From: Deltaproteobacteria bacterium
GTDB lineage: Bacteria; Myxococcota_A; UBA9160; JAFDET01
Assembly: GCA_019310195.1 (NCBI GenBank)
Contig: JAFDET010000127.1
Location: 1 to 9,111, forward strand
Direction: 5' to 3'
Length of the DNA: 9,111 nucleotides
Below the pieces are notes generated by a model, which was not told the origin of the DNA, did not search any database, and was given only the letters and a program-made list of their open reading frames with translations. Of this stretch, positions 6,875-9,111 are shown in pieces. The stretch's first letter is position 1, and each line of letters opens with the position of its first letter. Made by a program: the position numbers and the translations under genes.

Positions 6875-6898
6875 GGGCTGTCGCCCGCGCGACACCCC
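6875..6898 (-). terminator. Stem-loop just after the multicopper oxidase stop
   Basis: TGTCGC and GCGACA (6879-6884 and 6889-6894) form a perfect 6-bp stem with a 4-base loop. It can extend by three G-C pairs past one mismatch. It starts directly after the oxidase stop (6901-6903) in the direction of transcription. No U-tract follows, so it may be a Rho-type pause, a 3'-end stabiliser or a partial terminator before the 183-residue gene. Confidence 0.35.
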
Positions 6899-6900
6899 CT

Positions 6901-7911
6901 CTAGATGGCGGCGAACCAACCCATGGCGCCGGCTTCGGCCATGTGGACCTGGTGGGGGTGGAACATGTAGCGGCCGCGGCGCGGCAGGCGGAACTCCAGG
7001 ATGGCGCGCTCGGCCTGGCCCAGGGTCACCACGTCGGTGTGCTCGTCGGGCTCCAGGCCCGTTCCGCTCCGGTAGACGTCGAAGGTCTCGGCGTGAAGGT
7101 GGAAGGAGGCGACCGGGTCGCCGCTCACCATGTTGAGCACGTAGAGCCTGACCAGGTCGCCGGCGGGAACCTTGATCGGGAAGCGCGTGAAGAAGCCCGC
7201 CACGCCGTTCCAGGCGTAGAGCTCGTTGCGTCCGTCGCCGTCCAGATCGAAGCCGCATAGCACCAGGACGAACTCGTGGGCGGGCGGACGGCCGCCCGGC
7301 GGATCCACGATGAACGCGCCGTAGAGCCCACGCGCGATGTGCTGGGAGACGGGCAGGGCGTGGCAGTGGTAGGGGTGGAGGCCGAAAGGCTCGGCGCGGA
7401 TGCGATAGGTCTCGCTTCCTCCCGCCGGGATGGGCTGCCAGCCGTCGTGCTCGATGTCGTGGCGCCCGTGGAAGTGCAGGTTGTGGGGGTGCATGCCCAG
7501 GTTGCGGAAGCTCACCGAAAGCTCGTCGCCTTCGGTCGCGCGCAGCACGGGGCCGGGCACGCTTCCGTTGTAGGTCCAGGCGTGGAAGCGCACGTCGTGG
7601 GCCACCTCGATGGGCTGCTCGTTCACCCAGATCGGCACCTCGCGCGTGCGGGTGGCGCCGGAGGGGTCGGGCGGAGGCGGCACCAGCAGCGCGTCGAGCG
7701 AAGCGGCCGAGAGATGGGCGGGCGGTGTCGCCGGTCCGCCGTAGGGGCTGTGCACGACCGGCTCGGGCAGGGCGTGGCCGGGATGCGGGCCTGCGGGGTA
7801 GCTCGGCGGCGCGTTCTCTTCCGCCGCCGCCTTGCGTCCGAAGAGTGCGCCCGCCGCGCCGGCCGCACCGGCCAGGCTGCGGCGCAGCAGATCGCGGCGG
7901 CGCAGGCTCAC
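6901..7911 (-). CDS. Tat-exported two-domain multicopper oxidase
   Basis: A 336-residue periplasmic or surface copper oxidase. GTG 7911 is chosen because GGAG lies seven bases upstream, it overlaps the previous stop as GTGA, and a twin-arginine motif (SLRRRDLLRR) follows at once with an Ala-rich core to about residue 30. Domain 1 (about 90-205) has YNGSVPGPVLRATEGDEL, HPHNLHFHG (141-149) and HPYHCHALPVSQHIARGLYG (179-198). In that motif Cys183 is the likely type 1 copper ligand, and His182/His184 are likely type 3 ligands. Domain 2 (about 210-336) has SFHLHAETFDVY (His271, His273) and FHPHQVHMAEAGAMGW (His318, His320, His323). Two cupredoxin domains rather than three make it a two-domain oxidase. 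Residues 222-230 (DLDGDGRNE) resemble an EF-hand-like calcium loop. The substrate is unknown; metal or phenol oxidation is possible. The frame stays open upstream to the window end only because of a frameshift in the neighbouring gene. Confidence 0.92.
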   Translation of the reverse strand: MSLRRRDLLRRSLAGAAGAAGALFGRKAAAEENAPPSYPAGPHPGHALPEPVVHSPYGGPATPPAHLSAASLDALLVPPPPDPSGATRTREVPIWVNEQPIEVAHDVRFHAWTYNGSVPGPVLRATEGDELSVSFRNLGMHPHNLHFHGRHDIEHDGWQPIPAGGSETYRIRAEPFGLHPYHCHALPVSQHIARGLYGAFIVDPPGGRPPAHEFVLVLCGFDLDGDGRNELYAWNGVAGFFTRFPIKVPAGDLVRLYVLNMVSGDPVASFHLHAETFDVYRSGTGLEPDEHTDVVTLGQAERAILEFRLPRRGRYMFHPHQVHMAEAGAMGWFAAI

Positions 7912-7918
7912 CCCGGAA

Positions 7919-7922
7919 CTCC
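7919..7922 (-). promoter_or_regulatory. Ribosome binding site for the multicopper oxidase
   Basis: GGAG on the minus strand, seven bases before GTG 7911 and inside the end of the beta-helix gene. With the GTGA overlap it indicates translational coupling. Confidence 0.65.
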
Positions 7923-8667
7923 GGAGTGGAGCCAGCCGCCGAGGATGGCCAGGAGCAGTGTGAAGAGCACGCTTCCCAGGAAGATCAGCGTGCCGCGTCG
8001 GAGGCGGCCTCGCACCGCAACGCCGATGCCCAGTGCGAGCCCCGCGAAGGGCAGGTAGTACGACCAGCGCCAGAGCAGGCTGCCCAAGATGCCCATCCCC
8101 TCGATGGGTGTCGATTCCCGGACGCTGTCGTCCAGCCAGGCTGCGGCCTGCGGCGGAAGCTCGGCTTTCTCCGGGTCGAAGGCCAGGCGGTCGAACACGT
8201 CGAAGGCCGGGCGTACCGCTGCGCCGGCGCCGCCGGGCATCTGCGGCTGCGGCGGGGGCGCCGGCTGGGTCTTCCAGTCCGGCGCCGTGAAGTCGTCGCT
8301 CCATCCGTAGAGCGCGCGCCGCACCACGCGCGCGGCGTAGAAGAGATCCCAGCCCAGCGGCAGGCGCAGTCCGCCGCAGCCATTGAAGGCCTCCAGGCCG
8401 GGCGGCGCGCTGGTCTCGAAGTCGTTTCCCTCGAAGCAGTTCCCGCCGCTCATGGGGCCGCTCACGAAGAGGTCGGCCCGGCCCGAGCGCCGCACGACGT
8501 TGTTGCGGATCACGTTGTTGCGGCTGGGCCAGAAGTTGTGCTGGTAGGAGGGCGCCACGCCGATCCCGTGCATGCGGTGGCCGATCACCACGTTGCGCTC
8601 GATCACGTTGTCGAGCCCGCCGGCCACGCTGATGCCGTTCTCGAAGCCGCTGTACATGAGCGGCAGC

Positions 8668-8790
8668 GAGGGGGCGTCGTAGTTGTTGTCCACCACCAGG
8701 TTGGCCACGACCGTGGCGCCGCGTTGGGGAGGGGGCGTCGTAGTTGTTGTCCACCACCAGGTTGGCCACGACCGTGGCGCCGCGTTGGGG
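8668..8790. repeat. Exact 61-bp tandem duplication
   Basis: Bases 8668-8729 and 8729-8790 are identical over 62 positions with a 61-base period. Both copies encode RGATVVANLVVDNNYDAPS when read in the correct frame. As 61 is not a multiple of three, the second copy shifts the reading frame of the beta-helix gene. Removing one copy restores a continuous protein. Absence of any mismatch points to a very recent event or an assembly error. Confidence 0.95.
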
Positions 8791-9111
8791 TGGCAGAAGC
8801 TCGGAGTCCAGCGTGTTGGGCAGGATGCCGTAGCCGTTGTTGCGCCAGATCGAGCTGGCGATGTAGAGCTCGCCGCCGGCATTGGTGCCCGAGTAGCCCA
8901 GGGCATTGCGCTCCGCCGTCACGTGGGTGAGCACGGTCCGGCAGGGCTGGCACTGGCCCACGTAGAAGCCCGAGTCCGGGGATGCCGAGGCGTAGGAGTG
9001 CTCGAAGAGCCCGTCGCTCGAGTCGAAGGCGTAGACGCCGTAGGTGCCGTTGTTGTACGCGGTGAGGTAGGAGCCGCGGAAGCCCGTCACGCCGGTCCAG
9101 AAGAAGCCGTT

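Larger units (their letters stand above)
7908..9111 (-). pseudogene. Membrane-anchored right-handed beta-helix protein (NosD-like fold), frameshifted, 5' end outside window
   Basis: At least 380 residues are visible once a 61-bp duplication is removed; the start lies beyond 9111. The 5' part (9111 to about 8730) reads NGFFWTGVTGFRGSYLTAYN, GLFEHSYASASPDSGFYVGQ, a CQPC motif (around 8945-8956) and YSGTNAGGELYIASSIWRNN. The 3' part (about 8790 to 7908, one base out of frame with it) reads GATVVANLVVDNNYDAPSLP, MYSGFENGISVAGGLDNVIE and RNNVIRNNVVRRSGRADLFV. The repeated NxV and xxN turns are those of parallel beta-helices such as NosD and carbohydrate-binding helices. The C-terminus has two hydrophobic segments (YYLPFAGLALGIGVAV and TLIFLGSVLFTLLLAILGGW), so the helix is probably tethered to the membrane facing outward. 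The TGA stop overlaps the GTG of the copper oxidase, suggesting a joint role. Function is inferred; NosD itself helps load copper into nitrous oxide reductase, but no nos genes are seen. Confidence 0.82.

Noticed and set aside
6287..6904. 205-codon plus-strand frame opposite the hypothetical protein
   Set aside because: It looks somewhat protein-like (Leu/Val-rich), but it is antisense to a frame with a strong ribosome binding site and a balanced composition. Leu/Val richness is expected opposite Glu/Gln-rich helical coding sequence.
8668..8790. Possible CRISPR-like or minisatellite array
   Set aside because: There are only two copies, directly adjacent with no spacer, and they encode part of a protein.
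7725..8930. 401-codon plus-strand frame opposite the beta-helix gene
   Set aside because: Val/His/Glu-rich antisense product. The minus strand shows clear beta-helix repeats and membrane segments, and part of this frame exists only because of the duplication.

Overview
This is a GC-rich window (roughly two thirds G+C by eye) of densely packed bacterial chromosome. Tat signals, a lipoprotein, Sec-exported proteins and molybdenum and copper enzymes point to a Gram-negative-type envelope. My best guess is an uncultured deltaproteobacterial lineage (Myxococcota, Desulfobacterota or Binatia type). That is inferred from protein style, not from a marker gene. There is no rRNA, tRNA, CRISPR array, transposase or integrase.

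Layout. (1) 1-128: a short leader that may hold the last codons of an upstream gene. (2) 129-2648, + strand: an exported alpha/beta-hydrolase-like lipoprotein of about 839 codons, cut by one in-frame TGA at 1434-1436. (3) 2660-3379, - strand: a secreted protein made of two copies of a 110-residue module that resembles dimeric alpha-beta barrels. (4) 3380-3582: a divergent promoter region with a TATAAT box ten bases before the next start codon. (5) 3583-6256, + strand: an overlapping pair for a two-subunit molybdenum hydroxylase, with a small [2Fe-2S] subunit and a Tat-exported molybdopterin subunit, of the isoquinoline 1-oxidoreductase type. (6) 6269-9111, - strand: a gene train read right to left. 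It holds a membrane-anchored beta-helix protein (5' end outside the window), a Tat-exported two-domain multicopper oxidase whose GTG start overlaps the previous stop, and a 183-residue protein I do not recognise.

How the genes work together. The oxidase and beta-helix protein are translationally coupled and both act outside the cytoplasm, so they probably form one copper-dependent module. The Mo hydroxylase pair lacks a FAD subunit, so its electrons probably go to an envelope acceptor such as a cytochrome c. No link between the two modules is visible beyond proximity and export.

Two otherwise well-preserved genes are broken by single events: the in-frame TGA, and an exact 61-bp tandem duplication that frameshifts the beta-helix gene. 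The duplication also leaves a stop-free frame running from the beta-helix N-terminus into the oxidase, so an automatic caller would report a false fusion protein. Either the events are real and recent or they are assembly errors; reads would decide. I found no strong case for a wholly new system. The best candidate for something under-described is the beta-helix/two-domain copper oxidase pair.
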